The notes under the pieces: model-generated
Told to the model about the DNA's origin: nothing
What the model saw: only the letters and a program-made list of their open reading frames with translations
The model's database searches: none
Shown here: piece by piece, positions 14,371 through 23,880 of the stretch
Layout of the letters: each line of letters opens with the position of its first letter
Numbering within the stretch: position 1 is the stretch's first letter
Translations under genes and position numbers: made by a program
Assembly: GCA_905202125.1 (NCBI GenBank)
Contig: CAJKQX010000002.1
Coordinates: 33,001 to 97,000, forward strand
Length of the DNA: 64,000 bases
Source of the DNA: an uncultured Prevotella sp.
GTDB lineage: Bacteria; Bacteroidota; Bacteroidia; Bacteroidales; Bacteroidaceae
Direction of reading: 5' to 3'

Positions 14371-16959
14371 TTAGTTTTCAAATGTCAGACCGTTGCTGCC
14401 GGCGTCCACCATTATCGGCTTCTCCCGATTGACGCTACCCGCGAGTATGGTCTTGGACAAGTCGTTGAGCAACAGTCGCTGTATTGCCCTCTTGACAGGT
14501 CTTGCTCCGAACTCAGGGTCGAATCCTTCTGCGGCGATGTAGTCCACGGCCGCCGGTGTGAAATCGAGCGTGATGCCCTGCGGAAGGAGCATCTGTCGGA
14601 CGGCGTTGAGCTGCAGACGCACCACATCGGCAATCTGCTCTCTTGTCAACGGCAGGAACATTATCGTATCATCGATACGATTGAGAAACTCCGGTCGGAT
14701 TGTCTTGCGTAGCATATCCATCACACCCGCCTTCGTGCGGTCAATTATCTGCTCACGGTTACCATCGTTCATCGTTGCCAGTTGTGCCTGAATGTACTGG
14801 CTGCCAAGGTTGCTGGTCATGATGATTATCGTGTTTTTGAAATTTACGGTGCGTCCTTTGTTATCGGTGAGGCGTCCGTCATCGAGCACCTGCAGCAAGA
14901 TATTGAATACATCCGGATGCGCTTTCTCTATCTCGTCGAATAGGATGACCGAGTAAGGTTTGCGCCTAACGGCCTCGGTGAGCTGTCCGCCCTCGTCGTA
15001 ACCTACATATCCCGGAGGCGCACCGATGAGTCGGGTGACGCTGAATTTCTCCTGATACTCGCTCATGTCGATGCGGGTCATCATCGTCTCGTCGTTGAAG
15101 AGATATTCCGCCAGTGCCTTTGCCAGTTCGGTCTTGCCCACACCTGTGGTGCCTAAGAAGATGAACGAAGCGATAGGACGTTTAGGATCCTGAAGTCCGG
15201 CGCGGCTTCGTCTGACGGCATCGCTCACCGAAATGATGGCCTCGTCCTGTCCTATGATACGCTTGTGCAGTTCGTCCTCGAGATGCAACAGTTTCTCGCG
15301 CTCGCTCTGCATCATTCGTGTCACGGGTATGCCCGTCCATCTGCTCACCACCTCAGCAATGTCGTCAGCCGTAACCTCCTCGCGTATCATGGCCGTGCCG
15401 TTTTGCGTCTGTCGCAGTTGTTGCTGTATGTCATGAATGTCCTTTTCGATGTCGGGCAGTCGGCTGTATCTTATCTCAGCCACCCGTTCGTAGTTACCCT
15501 CACGCTCGGCGCGTTCAGCCTCATATTTGAGCTGTTCCATCTGCAGCTTGTCCTGTTGTATTTTGTTTACCAGCGCCTTCTCGTTCTCCCATTTGGCACG
15601 GAACGATTTCTCCTGCTCTTTGAGTTCGGCGATGTCGTTGTCGAGCTGATTTATCTTAGACGTGTCGTTCTCGCGCTTGATGGCTTCGCGTTCTATCTCC
15701 AACTGTTTGAGCCGTCGCGTCAGTTCGTCGAGCTCCTCCGGCACCGAGTCGCGCTCCATACGTAGCTTTGCGGCAGCCTCATCCATGAGGTCGATGGCCT
15801 TGTCGGGTAGGAACCGTTCGGAAATATAGCGCTCCGAGAGAGTCACCGCAGCAATACAAGCATCGTCCTGTATGCGCACCTTATGATGATTCTCATAGCG
15901 CTCTTTCAGTCCGCGGAGTATGCTGATGGCACTCAGTTCGTCCGGTTCGTCCACCATTACCGTCTGAAACCTACGTTCCAGAGCCTTGTCCTTCTCAAAA
16001 TATTTCTGATACTCGTTGAGCGTTGTAGCACCGATGGCCCGCAGTTCGCCGCGCGCCAATGCCGGTTTGAGTATGTTGGCGGCGTCCATCGCACCCTCGC
16101 CACCACCGGCTCCCACGAGTGTGTGAATCTCATCGATGAAGAGTATGATGTCGCCGTTGCTCGCCGTCACCTCTTTGATGACGCTTTTCAGTCGTTCCTC
16201 AAATTCCCCCTTGTATTTGGCTCCCGCCACGAGTGCGCCCATGTCGAGCGAGTACAGTTGCTTGTTTTTCAGATTCTCGGGCACGTCTCCACGGAGTATC
16301 CTACCGGCCAAGCCCTCGGCTATGGCCGTCTTACCCGTACCCGGTTCGCCTATGAGGATAGGGTTGTTCTTGGTTCGTCGCGACAGTATCTGGAGCACAC
16401 GCCTTATCTCCTCATCACGTCCGATGACCGGATCGAGCTTACCCTGTCGCGCCTGTTCCACCAGATTCTTGGCGTATTTGTTCAGACTCTGATAATTGTC
16501 GTCAGCCGATTGCGACTGCACTTTTTGTCCTTTGCGCAACTCCTCGATAGCTTTGCGCATGTCGCTCTCGGTCATTCCGGCATCCTTCATTATCCTTCCG
16601 GCCGTAGTAGTGCTTGTGAGCAGAGCCAGCAACAGCTGTTCCACGCTCACAAACTCGTCGCCCATCTGTGTGGAATAGTCGGTGGCCTTTTGTAGCACGG
16701 CCGATGTGTCGTTGCTGAAATACGGTTGTCCGCCTTGCACTTTTGGCAAACGGCCGATCTCGATGTCGAGGATGTTGTCTATCTGGGAAATGTTGGCCCT
16801 GAGTTTTTGGAATATGTATGTGGTCACATCCGTGGCTTTGACAGTCAAACCCTTCAACAGATGCAGCGGCTCGATGGTCTGTTGTCCGTTGCGGGTGGCT
16901 GTGTTGACGGCCTCTTGTACTACCTCCTGGGCTTTGATTGTGAATTTGTCGAATGTCAT
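14371..16959 (-). CDS. clpB: ATP-dependent disaggregase ClpB
   Basis: ClpB is a hexameric AAA+ chaperone that, with DnaK, extracts and refolds aggregated proteins. The 862-residue product has a Clp N-terminal domain (about 1-145), AAA1 with Walker A GEPGTGKT (204-211) and Walker B ILFIDE (272-277), and the coiled-coil middle domain (about 400-520) that separates ClpB from ClpA and ClpC. AAA2 has Walker A GTTGVGKT (603-610), followed by the C-terminal domain. Length is canonical. A purine-rich GAAAGGAG stands upstream of the ATG, unusual for this lineage. I see no clear CIRCE element in the 110 bp upstream. Confidence 0.98.
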   Translation of the reverse strand: MTFDKFTIKAQEVVQEAVNTATRNGQQTIEPLHLLKGLTVKATDVTTYIFQKLRANISQIDNILDIEIGRLPKVQGGQPYFSNDTSAVLQKATDYSTQMGDEFVSVEQLLLALLTSTTTAGRIMKDAGMTESDMRKAIEELRKGQKVQSQSADDNYQSLNKYAKNLVEQARQGKLDPVIGRDEEIRRVLQILSRRTKNNPILIGEPGTGKTAIAEGLAGRILRGDVPENLKNKQLYSLDMGALVAGAKYKGEFEERLKSVIKEVTASNGDIILFIDEIHTLVGAGGGEGAMDAANILKPALARGELRAIGATTLNEYQKYFEKDKALERRFQTVMVDEPDELSAISILRGLKERYENHHKVRIQDDACIAAVTLSERYISERFLPDKAIDLMDEAAAKLRMERDSVPEELDELTRRLKQLEIEREAIKRENDTSKINQLDNDIAELKEQEKSFRAKWENEKALVNKIQQDKLQMEQLKYEAERAEREGNYERVAEIRYSRLPDIEKDIHDIQQQLRQTQNGTAMIREEVTADDIAEVVSRWTGIPVTRMMQSEREKLLHLEDELHKRIIGQDEAIISVSDAVRRSRAGLQDPKRPIASFIFLGTTGVGKTELAKALAEYLFNDETMMTRIDMSEYQEKFSVTRLIGAPPGYVGYDEGGQLTEAVRRKPYSVILFDEIEKAHPDVFNILLQVLDDGRLTDNKGRTVNFKNTIIIMTSNLGSQYIQAQLATMNDGNREQIIDRTKAGVMDMLRKTIRPEFLNRIDDTIMFLPLTREQIADVVRLQLNAVRQMLLPQGITLDFTPAAVDYIAAEGFDPEFGARPVKRAIQRLLLNDLSKTILAGSVNREKPIMVDAGSNGLTFEN

Positions 16960-17117
16960 AATTGTTTTCTCCTTTCTGCCAATTTATAATTTAATGTTAT
17001 CCGATACGGTTAGCACAAAATCCATGCCCATAGGTGCTGATGTGTCATATTGTCATAATGATGCGCCAAAATGACATTTATTGATGAGATGCACTACCTT
17101 GAGATGAGTGAGTGCGA

Positions 17118-17157
17118 AACTTTGCAACAAAGTTGCATCGCCAAATTGTTATTTTTG
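17118..17157 (+). promoter_or_regulatory. Promoter region with operator-like inverted repeat for the metal efflux operon
   Basis: TATTTTTG (17150-17157) fits the -7 consensus. Upstream is the perfect inverted repeat AACTTTG-CAA-CAAAGTT (17118-17134), placed over the expected -33 region. The only TTTG (17121-17124) is 25 nt away, longer than usual. A repressor or activator binding here, such as a metal sensor, would explain the arrangement; this is inference. Confidence 0.45.
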
Positions 17158-17196
17158 CAAGACAAAATAATAAAAGGTAAAAATAAAAAGATATAT

Positions 17197-18360
17197 ATGA
17201 TAAATAAAAGATTGATTATAGCAAGCGTATTTGGGGTGGTGCTCACCGTATCGTGTGGCAACAGGGATACGCAACAGCACGACGGCATACATGACGCCGG
17301 TGAACATCCGGCTGCATCGTCTTCACAACACGCACATGCCGGAGAGGTGGTCATGCATGCCGATCAAGCCGCTGCGGCGGGAGTGGTAGCAGAGATTGTG
17401 AACCCCGCTCCGTTCCACGCCGTGATACCCACATCGGGAACGATTCAGGCTGCACCGGGCGATGAGATGACGGTGGTGGCCACGATGTCGGGTGTGGTGC
17501 AGATGACTCGACCGCTGACCGTGGGTACCCAAGTCGGAGCCGGTACCACACTGTTTCGCATTTCTGCCCGCGACATACAGGATGGCGACCCGGGTGATCG
17601 GGTATCTGTGACATACGACAATGCGCGGCGCGAATATGAAAGGGCAAAAAAGCTGAGAGACGACCGCATTGTGTCGGAGAAAGAGTTTAATGCCATCCGT
17701 GAGAACTACGAACTGGCCCGCATCGCCTATCAAGCCCTCATCAAAGGCAAGCGCTCAGGGTCTGCCGGAGTGCATGCGTCCAAAGGCGGATACGTGAGTG
17801 GGTGTATGGTCAAGGACGGCGACTATGTTGAGGCCGGCCAACCGTTGCTCACACTCGTCCTCGGACAACGTTTGTGCCTTGTGGCCGATGTCCCCGGTCG
17901 TTATCAGTCATTGTTGGGCGATGTGCGTTCGGCCAGATTTAAATCGTCGTATGGTGGAAAAGTTTACGATATGGAGCATCTCAATGGTCGGCTCACGGCT
18001 CTTGCACGTACAATGGATGTCTCGTCGTCGTATGTGCCCGTGACTTTTGAGTTTGACGCCTGTGACGGACTTATGTCCGGCATGCCGGTGGAAGTGTATC
18101 TCATTGTGGGCGAACGCGAGCAGGTGATAAGTCTGCCCCTCGGTGCTGTCACCGAAGAGCAGGGCGCTAAATTCGTGTACATCAAGAAAGATGCCACCTG
18201 TTATGCCAAGACAGAGGTGGAGACCGGCAGTTCCGATGGAGAGCGCGTGGAGATAGTGAGTGGTCTTAAGGGAGGCGAAAATGTGGTGACCCGTGGTGCC
18301 ATACATCTCAAACTGGCATCTGCGAGCAACGCAATTCCGGCACATACACACTCACATTAA
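17197..18360 (+). CDS. Efflux RND transporter periplasmic adaptor (membrane fusion) lipoprotein, CusB/CzcB-like
   Basis: It links the inner-membrane RND pump to the outer-membrane channel. The 387-residue product starts at 17197 (MINKRLIIASVF), where a signal peptide ends in a lipobox-like TVSC. An upstream in-frame ATG at 17071 precedes the promoter and is rejected. The mature N-terminus is histidine-rich and the protein ends AHTHSH, which suggests metal binding. A lipoyl/barrel-sandwich region (about 80-240) with a short hairpin and C-terminal beta domains follow. It heads an operon with an HME-type RND pump and a TolC-like protein. Confidence 0.92.
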   Translation: MINKRLIIASVFGVVLTVSCGNRDTQQHDGIHDAGEHPAASSSQHAHAGEVVMHADQAAAAGVVAEIVNPAPFHAVIPTSGTIQAAPGDEMTVVATMSGVVQMTRPLTVGTQVGAGTTLFRISARDIQDGDPGDRVSVTYDNARREYERAKKLRDDRIVSEKEFNAIRENYELARIAYQALIKGKRSGSAGVHASKGGYVSGCMVKDGDYVEAGQPLLTLVLGQRLCLVADVPGRYQSLLGDVRSARFKSSYGGKVYDMEHLNGRLTALARTMDVSSSYVPVTFEFDACDGLMSGMPVEVYLIVGEREQVISLPLGAVTEEQGAKFVYIKKDATCYAKTEVETGSSDGERVEIVSGLKGGENVVTRGAIHLKLASASNAIPAHTHSH

Positions 18361-18397
18361 TCAAAAGGTGGATAATAAATAATGTAGAAAATAAATC

Positions 18398-21300
18398 ATG
18401 CTTGACAAGATAATACGTTTTTCGCTTCACAATCGGTTGTTGGTACTCGTAGCCTCGGTGCTGCTTATGGTCGGCGGGGTGTACACAGCCTTTCATACCG
18501 AGGTGGATGTGTTTCCCGATCTCAATGCTCCCACGGTGGTTGTGATGACCGAAGCAGGAGGCATGGCGACCGAAGAGGTGGAACAGCTCGTCACATTTCC
18601 CGTGGAGACAGCCGTCAACGGAGCCACCGGTGTACGCCGTGTCAGGTCGTCGTCTACAACCGGATTCTCCGTTGTATGGGTGGAGTTTGATTGGGACACT
18701 GATGTGTACAAGGCCCGGCAGATAGTGTCGGAAAAACTCGCCACGATAGGCGATGCTCTGCCCGACAATGTGAACAAACCTGTGTTAGGCCCGCAATCAT
18801 CGATACTTGGTGAGGTTCTCATTGTGGGTCTGACCTCCGATGAGACATCAATGCTCGATTTGCGTACACTGGCTGATTGGGTGGTGCGCCCCCGACTCTT
18901 GTCTACCGGTGGTGTGGCGCAGGTGTCTGTGCTCGGTGGCGATATCAAGGAGTATCAGATACGTCTGCGTCCGGAGCGCATGAAGCATTATGGGGTAACC
19001 TTAGGAGATGTCATGTCGGCCACCGGAGGAATGAACAGCAATGTGAACGGAGGAGTGATTTATGAGTATGGCAACGAATATATCGTGCGCGGATTGTTGT
19101 CCACCGATGTTGCCAACGAGATAGGTCGTGCTGTGGTCAAGGCCACGGACAAAGGCACGGTGATGCTCGATGATGTAGCCGATGTGACAGTGGGAGCACA
19201 TCAACCTAAATTGGGAGTGGCGTCGGTCAGGGGCAAACAGGCCGTATTGCTCACTGTGACAAAGCAACCCAACACAGGAACGATAGAGTTGACAGAGAAT
19301 CTTGAACGTGCGCTCGATGACCTGAAGAAGAATATGCCGGCCGATGTGAGAGTGTCGACAGACATCTTCCGCCAGTCCGATTTCATCGACAGCTCCATAG
19401 CCAACGTGCAGACCTCACTGGCCGAAGGAGCCCTGTTTGTCGTGATAGTGTTGTTCCTTTTCCTTGCCAATGTGCGTACCACCGTCATATCGCTCGTCAC
19501 TCTGCCGCTCTCACTGATAGTAGCCCTGCTCACGTTGCATTACATGGGGTTGAGCATCAATACGATGAGCCTCGGCGGAATGGCCATAGCCATCGGATCG
19601 CTCGTGGATGATGCCATTGTGGATGTGGAAAATGTGTGGAAACATATCAGGGAAAACCGTATGCTCCCGGAGGATAAACGCCAACCTATCAAACAACTCG
19701 TGTTCAACGCTTCGCGCGAGGTGCGCATGCCGATACTCAATTCCACGATAATCATCATCGTCAGTTTCGTGCCATTGTTCTTCCTCAGCGGCATGGAGGG
19801 TAAGATGCTCATACCCCTCGGCATAGCGTTTATCGTGGCTCTGATTGCATCAACTGTCGTGGCCCTCACGCTCACTCCGGTGCTGTGTAGTTATCTGCTC
19901 AAAGGCAAGGAGGGCAACAGTGTGCCCCGTGAAGCGTTTGTGGTGGTATGGCTGAAGAAATATTATGGCAAGTCTCTGTTGTGGGTGTTAGGGCATAAGA
20001 AGGGTGTGCTGATGTCCACCTTCGCCCTTTTCGTGTGCGCGTTGGGCCTGTTTTTCACGCTCGGTCATAGTTTTCTGCCGAAATTCAATGAGGGCTCGTT
20101 TACCATAAACATCAGTTCGCTGCCCGGCATATCGCTCGAAGAGTCTGACAATATCGGTCGTCGCGCCGAACGGTTGTTGCTCTCAGTGCCCGAGATAAAG
20201 ACCGTGGCACGTAAGACCGGACGTGCCGAGCTCGACGAACATGCGCTCGGTGTGAACGTGTCGGAGATAGAAGCTCCGTTTGTGTTGCGCGACCGCTCAT
20301 ATGCAGATGTGCTCAACGACATACGCCATAAGCTCTCGACCATTGTCGGTGCCAACATAGAAATAGGTCAACCGATAAGCCATCGCATCGATGCTATGCT
20401 GAGTGGTACACAGGCCAACATCGCTATCAAGGTGTTTGGTGACGATTTGGGCCGGTTGTTTGCAATCGGCAATAATATTAAGGAACGCATCGCTGCTGTG
20501 GAAGGCATAGCCGACCTTAATGTGGAACAGCAGATAGAACGTCCCGAACTGAGAATCGTGCCCAAGCGCGAAATGCTCATCAAGTATGGTATCACGATGC
20601 CTGAGTTTGCTCGGTTTGTGACGGTATGTCTCTCGGGTGCGACGGTTTCCCAGGTATATGAGAAAGGACGGAACTTTGACCTGGTGGTGCGCGTTGACGA
20701 CAACGAACGCGGGACTATGGAGCGCATAGCCGACCTCACCATCAATACTGCCGACGGGCGCAAGATGCCGTTGGTAGATGTGGCAGATGTAGTGTCGTCG
20801 GCAGGTCCTAATACCGTCAATCGTGAGAATGTGAAACGGCGTATCGTGATATCCGCCAATACCGATGGGCGCGACCTGAGGAGCGTGGTCAATGACATAA
20901 GGCAGACGATAGAGCGCGATGTGAAGTTGCCTGAGGGTTATCATGTGGAGTATGGCGGGCAATTTGAAAACGAACAGGCCGCCAGTCGCACACTCCTTTT
21001 GTTGTCGGTGCTGAGCATCATCGTGATATTCCTTTTGCTCTACATGCAGTTTCACAATCTGCTGGAGAGTGGGGTGGTGCTGCTCAATCTGCCATTGGCA
21101 CTCATCGGCGGCGTGTTTGCTCTGTTGCTTACCACGGGCGAGGTGAGCATCCCCGCAATCATCGGATTCATCTCACTCTTCGGCATCGCCACCCGCAACG
21201 GCATGCTGCTCATCAACAGATACAACACTCTCAGGGCAGAGAAATGCATGTCGCTGGACGAAAGCATAGTGAAAGGGTCGCTCGACAGGCTCAACCCCAT

Positions 21301-21508
21301 ACTCATGACGGCCCTCACCTCGGCTCTGGCGCTCATACCGTTGGCCCTCAGAGGCGGGTTGCCGGGCAACGAGATACAAAGTCCGATGGCCAAAGTGATA
21401 CTCGGAGGATTGCTCACATCGACATTCCTCAACGTATTTATCATCCCCATAGTGTATGGTTGGGTGCATGGCTCGGAACGTAATGAAAAGGAAATAAAAT
21501 CTGAATGA
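18398..21508 (+). CDS. CusA/CzcA-family heavy-metal efflux RND transporter
   Basis: This is the proton-driven inner-membrane pump of a tripartite exporter. The 1036-residue protein has normal RND architecture: a first membrane helix at residues 10-30, two large periplasmic loops, and two sets of membrane helices. The helix containing GSLVDDAIVDVEN near residue 400 carries the acidic residues typical of the HME subfamily, and MAIAIGSLVDDA matches CzcA/CusA-type pumps better than AcrB-type drug pumps. The metal cannot be told from sequence; the His-rich adaptor argues for Cu, Zn, Ni or Co. The downstream tolC-like start overlaps its stop by 4 nt (ATGA). Confidence 0.94.
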   Translation: MLDKIIRFSLHNRLLVLVASVLLMVGGVYTAFHTEVDVFPDLNAPTVVVMTEAGGMATEEVEQLVTFPVETAVNGATGVRRVRSSSTTGFSVVWVEFDWDTDVYKARQIVSEKLATIGDALPDNVNKPVLGPQSSILGEVLIVGLTSDETSMLDLRTLADWVVRPRLLSTGGVAQVSVLGGDIKEYQIRLRPERMKHYGVTLGDVMSATGGMNSNVNGGVIYEYGNEYIVRGLLSTDVANEIGRAVVKATDKGTVMLDDVADVTVGAHQPKLGVASVRGKQAVLLTVTKQPNTGTIELTENLERALDDLKKNMPADVRVSTDIFRQSDFIDSSIANVQTSLAEGALFVVIVLFLFLANVRTTVISLVTLPLSLIVALLTLHYMGLSINTMSLGGMAIAIGSLVDDAIVDVENVWKHIRENRMLPEDKRQPIKQLVFNASREVRMPILNSTIIIIVSFVPLFFLSGMEGKMLIPLGIAFIVALIASTVVALTLTPVLCSYLLKGKEGNSVPREAFVVVWLKKYYGKSLLWVLGHKKGVLMSTFALFVCALGLFFTLGHSFLPKFNEGSFTINISSLPGISLEESDNIGRRAERLLLSVPEIKTVARKTGRAELDEHALGVNVSEIEAPFVLRDRSYADVLNDIRHKLSTIVGANIEIGQPISHRIDAMLSGTQANIAIKVFGDDLGRLFAIGNNIKERIAAVEGIADLNVEQQIERPELRIVPKREMLIKYGITMPEFARFVTVCLSGATVSQVYEKGRNFDLVVRVDDNERGTMERIADLTINTADGRKMPLVDVADVVSSAGPNTVNRENVKRRIVISANTDGRDLRSVVNDIRQTIERDVKLPEGYHVEYGGQFENEQAASRTLLLLSVLSIIVIFLLLYMQFHNLLESGVVLLNLPLALIGGVFALLLTTGEVSIPAIIGFISLFGIATRNGMLLINRYNTLRAEKCMSLDESIVKGSLDRLNPILMTALTSALALIPLALRGGLPGNEIQSPMAKVILGGLLTSTFLNVFIIPIVYGWVHGSERNEKEIKSE

Positions 21509-22686
21509 AAATGAAAAAGATACTTTTTGTCATCTCGATGTTCTCACTTGTCCGCGGTGCGCAGGCTCAGGACATTGCGGAAATATTGAGTGGTGTGGAG
21601 CAAAACAACAAGGAACTGCAGGTTCTCAGAAAGTCTGTGGAAGCTCAAAAACTGGAAATCTCTATGCAGAACAATCTTGAAGACCCGAGCATAGAATACA
21701 GCCCTTTCTTCTCGAAAACGATGAATGGAGTGGCCAGCTCGGAGTTGGTGGTGAAACAGGGTTTTGATTTTCCCACGCTGTATGCGGCCCGCAGCAAGTA
21801 CGGTAAATCTCAGAACGATGTGGCTTCGTTGCAATTTCAGTCGTCAAGGCGCGATGTGCTGCTCAAAGCCAAACAGTTGTGTCTGGACCTGGTGTTGCTC
21901 AACCAGGAACGCCGGATTATCGAACTCAGACGCAAAAACGCCGAAGAAATGCTCGCGGCATACGAGAAGCGACTTGAGGAAGGAGATGCCAATATCATCG
22001 AACTGAACAAGGTGAAGATGGAACGCATGAACATGGAGACCGAGGTGGTGGCCAACGAGACGGCTCAAAGAGATGTTCTCGAAAATATTTCGGCCCTCAA
22101 TGGCAATGAGCCGATAGATATCGATGCGTTAAGTGACTATCCTGCCGATGGAGCCGATGGCGACTACAATCAGTTGTACGAGAGAGCTCTGGTGTCGGAA
22201 CTGACTCTGCGCACGGCTCAGGCTGACGTCCGGATGTCTCGTCAGAACGTGAAACTGAACAAGAACAATTGGTTGCCGAAGATGGAACTGGGCTATCGCC
22301 GCAATACCGAAGGGACGAATGCCAGCAATGGTTTCTTGGTGGGGGCTTCGTTCCCATTGTTTTCCAACCGCAACAAACTGAAGAGTGCGCGTGTGCGTCT
22401 GGAGGAGAGCGAACTGCAATACGACAATGCCCGATTGCAGACCGAGAGCCGTTTACGTTCGCTCATAGACCAACTGAAACAGACACGCAAGGCCGCTGCC
22501 GTGTACGACACGGATTTTCTGTATGGCTCTCTTGACCTTTTGCGCAAGGCGGTTGACGGCGGACAGATGTCGGTAGTGGAATATTATGTCGAGGTGGACG
22601 CCATCTTCAAAAACCTGCAAACATTTCTTCGACTGGAGAACAAGGCCCACAAACTGGTTGCAGACATCACTCGCAACGACTTGTAG
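21505..22686 (+). CDS. TolC-family outer membrane efflux protein
   Basis: It provides the outer-membrane channel for the RND pump. The 393-residue product has a signal peptide (1-21, GAQA-QD) and two long alpha-helical repeats with heptad character (about 30-200 and 220-390) typical of OEP domains. It is slightly shorter than E. coli TolC, as usual for CusC/CzcC partners in Bacteroidetes. The ATGA overlap with the pump gene suggests translational coupling. A bidirectional terminator follows at 22711-22764. Confidence 0.92.
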   Translation: MKMKKILFVISMFSLVRGAQAQDIAEILSGVEQNNKELQVLRKSVEAQKLEISMQNNLEDPSIEYSPFFSKTMNGVASSELVVKQGFDFPTLYAARSKYGKSQNDVASLQFQSSRRDVLLKAKQLCLDLVLLNQERRIIELRRKNAEEMLAAYEKRLEEGDANIIELNKVKMERMNMETEVVANETAQRDVLENISALNGNEPIDIDALSDYPADGADGDYNQLYERALVSELTLRTAQADVRMSRQNVKLNKNNWLPKMELGYRRNTEGTNASNGFLVGASFPLFSNRNKLKSARVRLEESELQYDNARLQTESRLRSLIDQLKQTRKAAAVYDTDFLYGSLDLLRKAVDGGQMSVVEYYVEVDAIFKNLQTFLRLENKAHKLVADITRNDL

Positions 22687-22710
22687 CACCCTACACCTAT
22701 TATAATAAAG

Positions 22711-22764
22711 AAGGAGACCGTTCATGACAACTCTTTTATGGCAAGTCACGAACGGCCTCCTTTT
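22711..22764 (+). terminator. Terminator between the efflux operon and the convergent YitT gene
   Basis: The stem AAGGAG-CCGTTC-TGAC pairs with GTCA-GAACGG-CTCCTT, interrupted by single mismatches, and is followed by TTTT. The left flank could also serve the minus-strand YitT gene. Confidence 0.8.
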
Positions 22765-22777
22765 ATCATTGTTATGA

Positions 22778-23668
22778 TTATTTTATCTTGTCAAAACCCT
22801 CACCGAATACTCCGTGACAGAACGATTGTGACACCAGTGCGTCCGGGTCGATACTCTTTATGCGGTTGAACAATTCCTGTGTCTCATATTTGCGGGCGAG
22901 CACGATGAGCAGTTTCACGTCTTGCTTGGAGTACCATCCCTTGCCCTCGACGAGTGTCACACCGCGGTGAATCTCCTTGTTTATCACATCGGCAATCTTC
23001 TCGTATTGCTTGGATATGATGATGAATTGTACCGTCTGGCGTGTTCCGTTGATGACATAGTCGCACACGAAACTGGCTATCAGTGTGAAGGCGATACCGT
23101 ATACAATCTTTTCCGAACTGTGAAACAGAAAATATGATGAACAGATGATGCTGGTATCGATGAATTGCATGCCTCGGCCGAAACTCAGACGGAAATACTT
23201 GTTTAGCAAGGCGATGATTATATCCGTGCCTCCGGTCGAGCCGCTGTGTGAGAATACCAGACCGAGACCCGCTCCGCCGAGTGCACCACCTATGAGCACG
23301 TGCATGAATGTGTCTTTGCCGACAGTGATGATGGGGTACTGCTGAAAGATGGGCTGCATGATACCGATGAGCACCGACATCATCGTCACACCGATGATGG
23401 TGCGGATGCTGAATTGTCGGGTGAGTGCCTTGAATGCCAGCAACAGCAGACTGATGTTGATCACATAGATGGATACTCCGGCAGGAAACTGGAACGCATA
23501 GTACAAAAGTGCCGAGATACCGGCAACACCACCCATGACAATTTGTTCGGGTAGTATGAATGCGGTGTAACCGAACGAATAAAGAAGTATGCCGATGAAG
23601 ATGAAAAACAGGTCTTTGAATTGCTGCTTCTTTATCCGATGTCGTGTGATGGATGATACCTTGCTCAT
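22778..23668 (-). CDS. YitT family membrane protein (YitT_membrane + DUF2179)
   Basis: The 296-residue protein has five or six hydrophobic helices in residues 15-200, then a soluble C-terminal DUF2179 domain of about residues 215-290 (TVQFIIISKQYEKIADVINKE and following). The family is widespread and its function is unsettled. Length and domain order are normal. It is transcribed alone from a consensus promoter at 23699-23729 and ends 14 nt from the shared terminator. Confidence 0.93.
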   Translation of the reverse strand: MSKVSSITRHRIKKQQFKDLFFIFIGILLYSFGYTAFILPEQIVMGGVAGISALLYYAFQFPAGVSIYVINISLLLLAFKALTRQFSIRTIIGVTMMSVLIGIMQPIFQQYPIITVGKDTFMHVLIGGALGGAGLGLVFSHSGSTGGTDIIIALLNKYFRLSFGRGMQFIDTSIICSSYFLFHSSEKIVYGIAFTLIASFVCDYVINGTRQTVQFIIISKQYEKIADVINKEIHRGVTLVEGKGWYSKQDVKLLIVLARKYETQELFNRIKSIDPDALVSQSFCHGVFGEGFDKIK

Positions 23669-23698
23669 GTCTGTTGTTGTGTTGATTTATATATTGTG

Positions 23699-23729
23699 CA
23701 AATTTAGTTCAAATTTCGAAACAAACAAA
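23699..23729 (-). promoter_or_regulatory. Promoter of the YitT gene
   Basis: On the minus strand TTTG (23726-23729) and TAAATTTG (23699-23706) are separated by 19 nt, an exact consensus match. Confidence 0.75.
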
Positions 23730-23816
23730 GAATAGGTCTTTATATTTGTTATCATTTGGAGAAAGTGGCGGGATGTGAAACCCTGATTTATGTTTTATCT
23801 GAATGATGTGTAGAAT

Positions 23817-23854
23817 AAAACAATCCCGTCGGCAAACCGTGCCAACGGGATTGT
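23817..23854 (-). terminator. Terminator of the tandem-duplicated secreted protein gene
   Basis: ACAATCCCGT and GGCA pair with TGCC and ACGGGATTGT across a 5-nt loop. The minus strand then reads TTTTATTC. It lies 27 nt beyond the stop. Confidence 0.75.
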
Positions 23855-23880
23855 CAGTGAGCGGACGGACAGATGTCACA

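Noticed and set aside
16960..17070. CIRCE (HrcA) operator upstream of clpB
   Set aside because: No TTAGCACTC-N9-GAGTGCTAA-like repeat is present; only a fragment resembling TTAGCAC occurs by chance.
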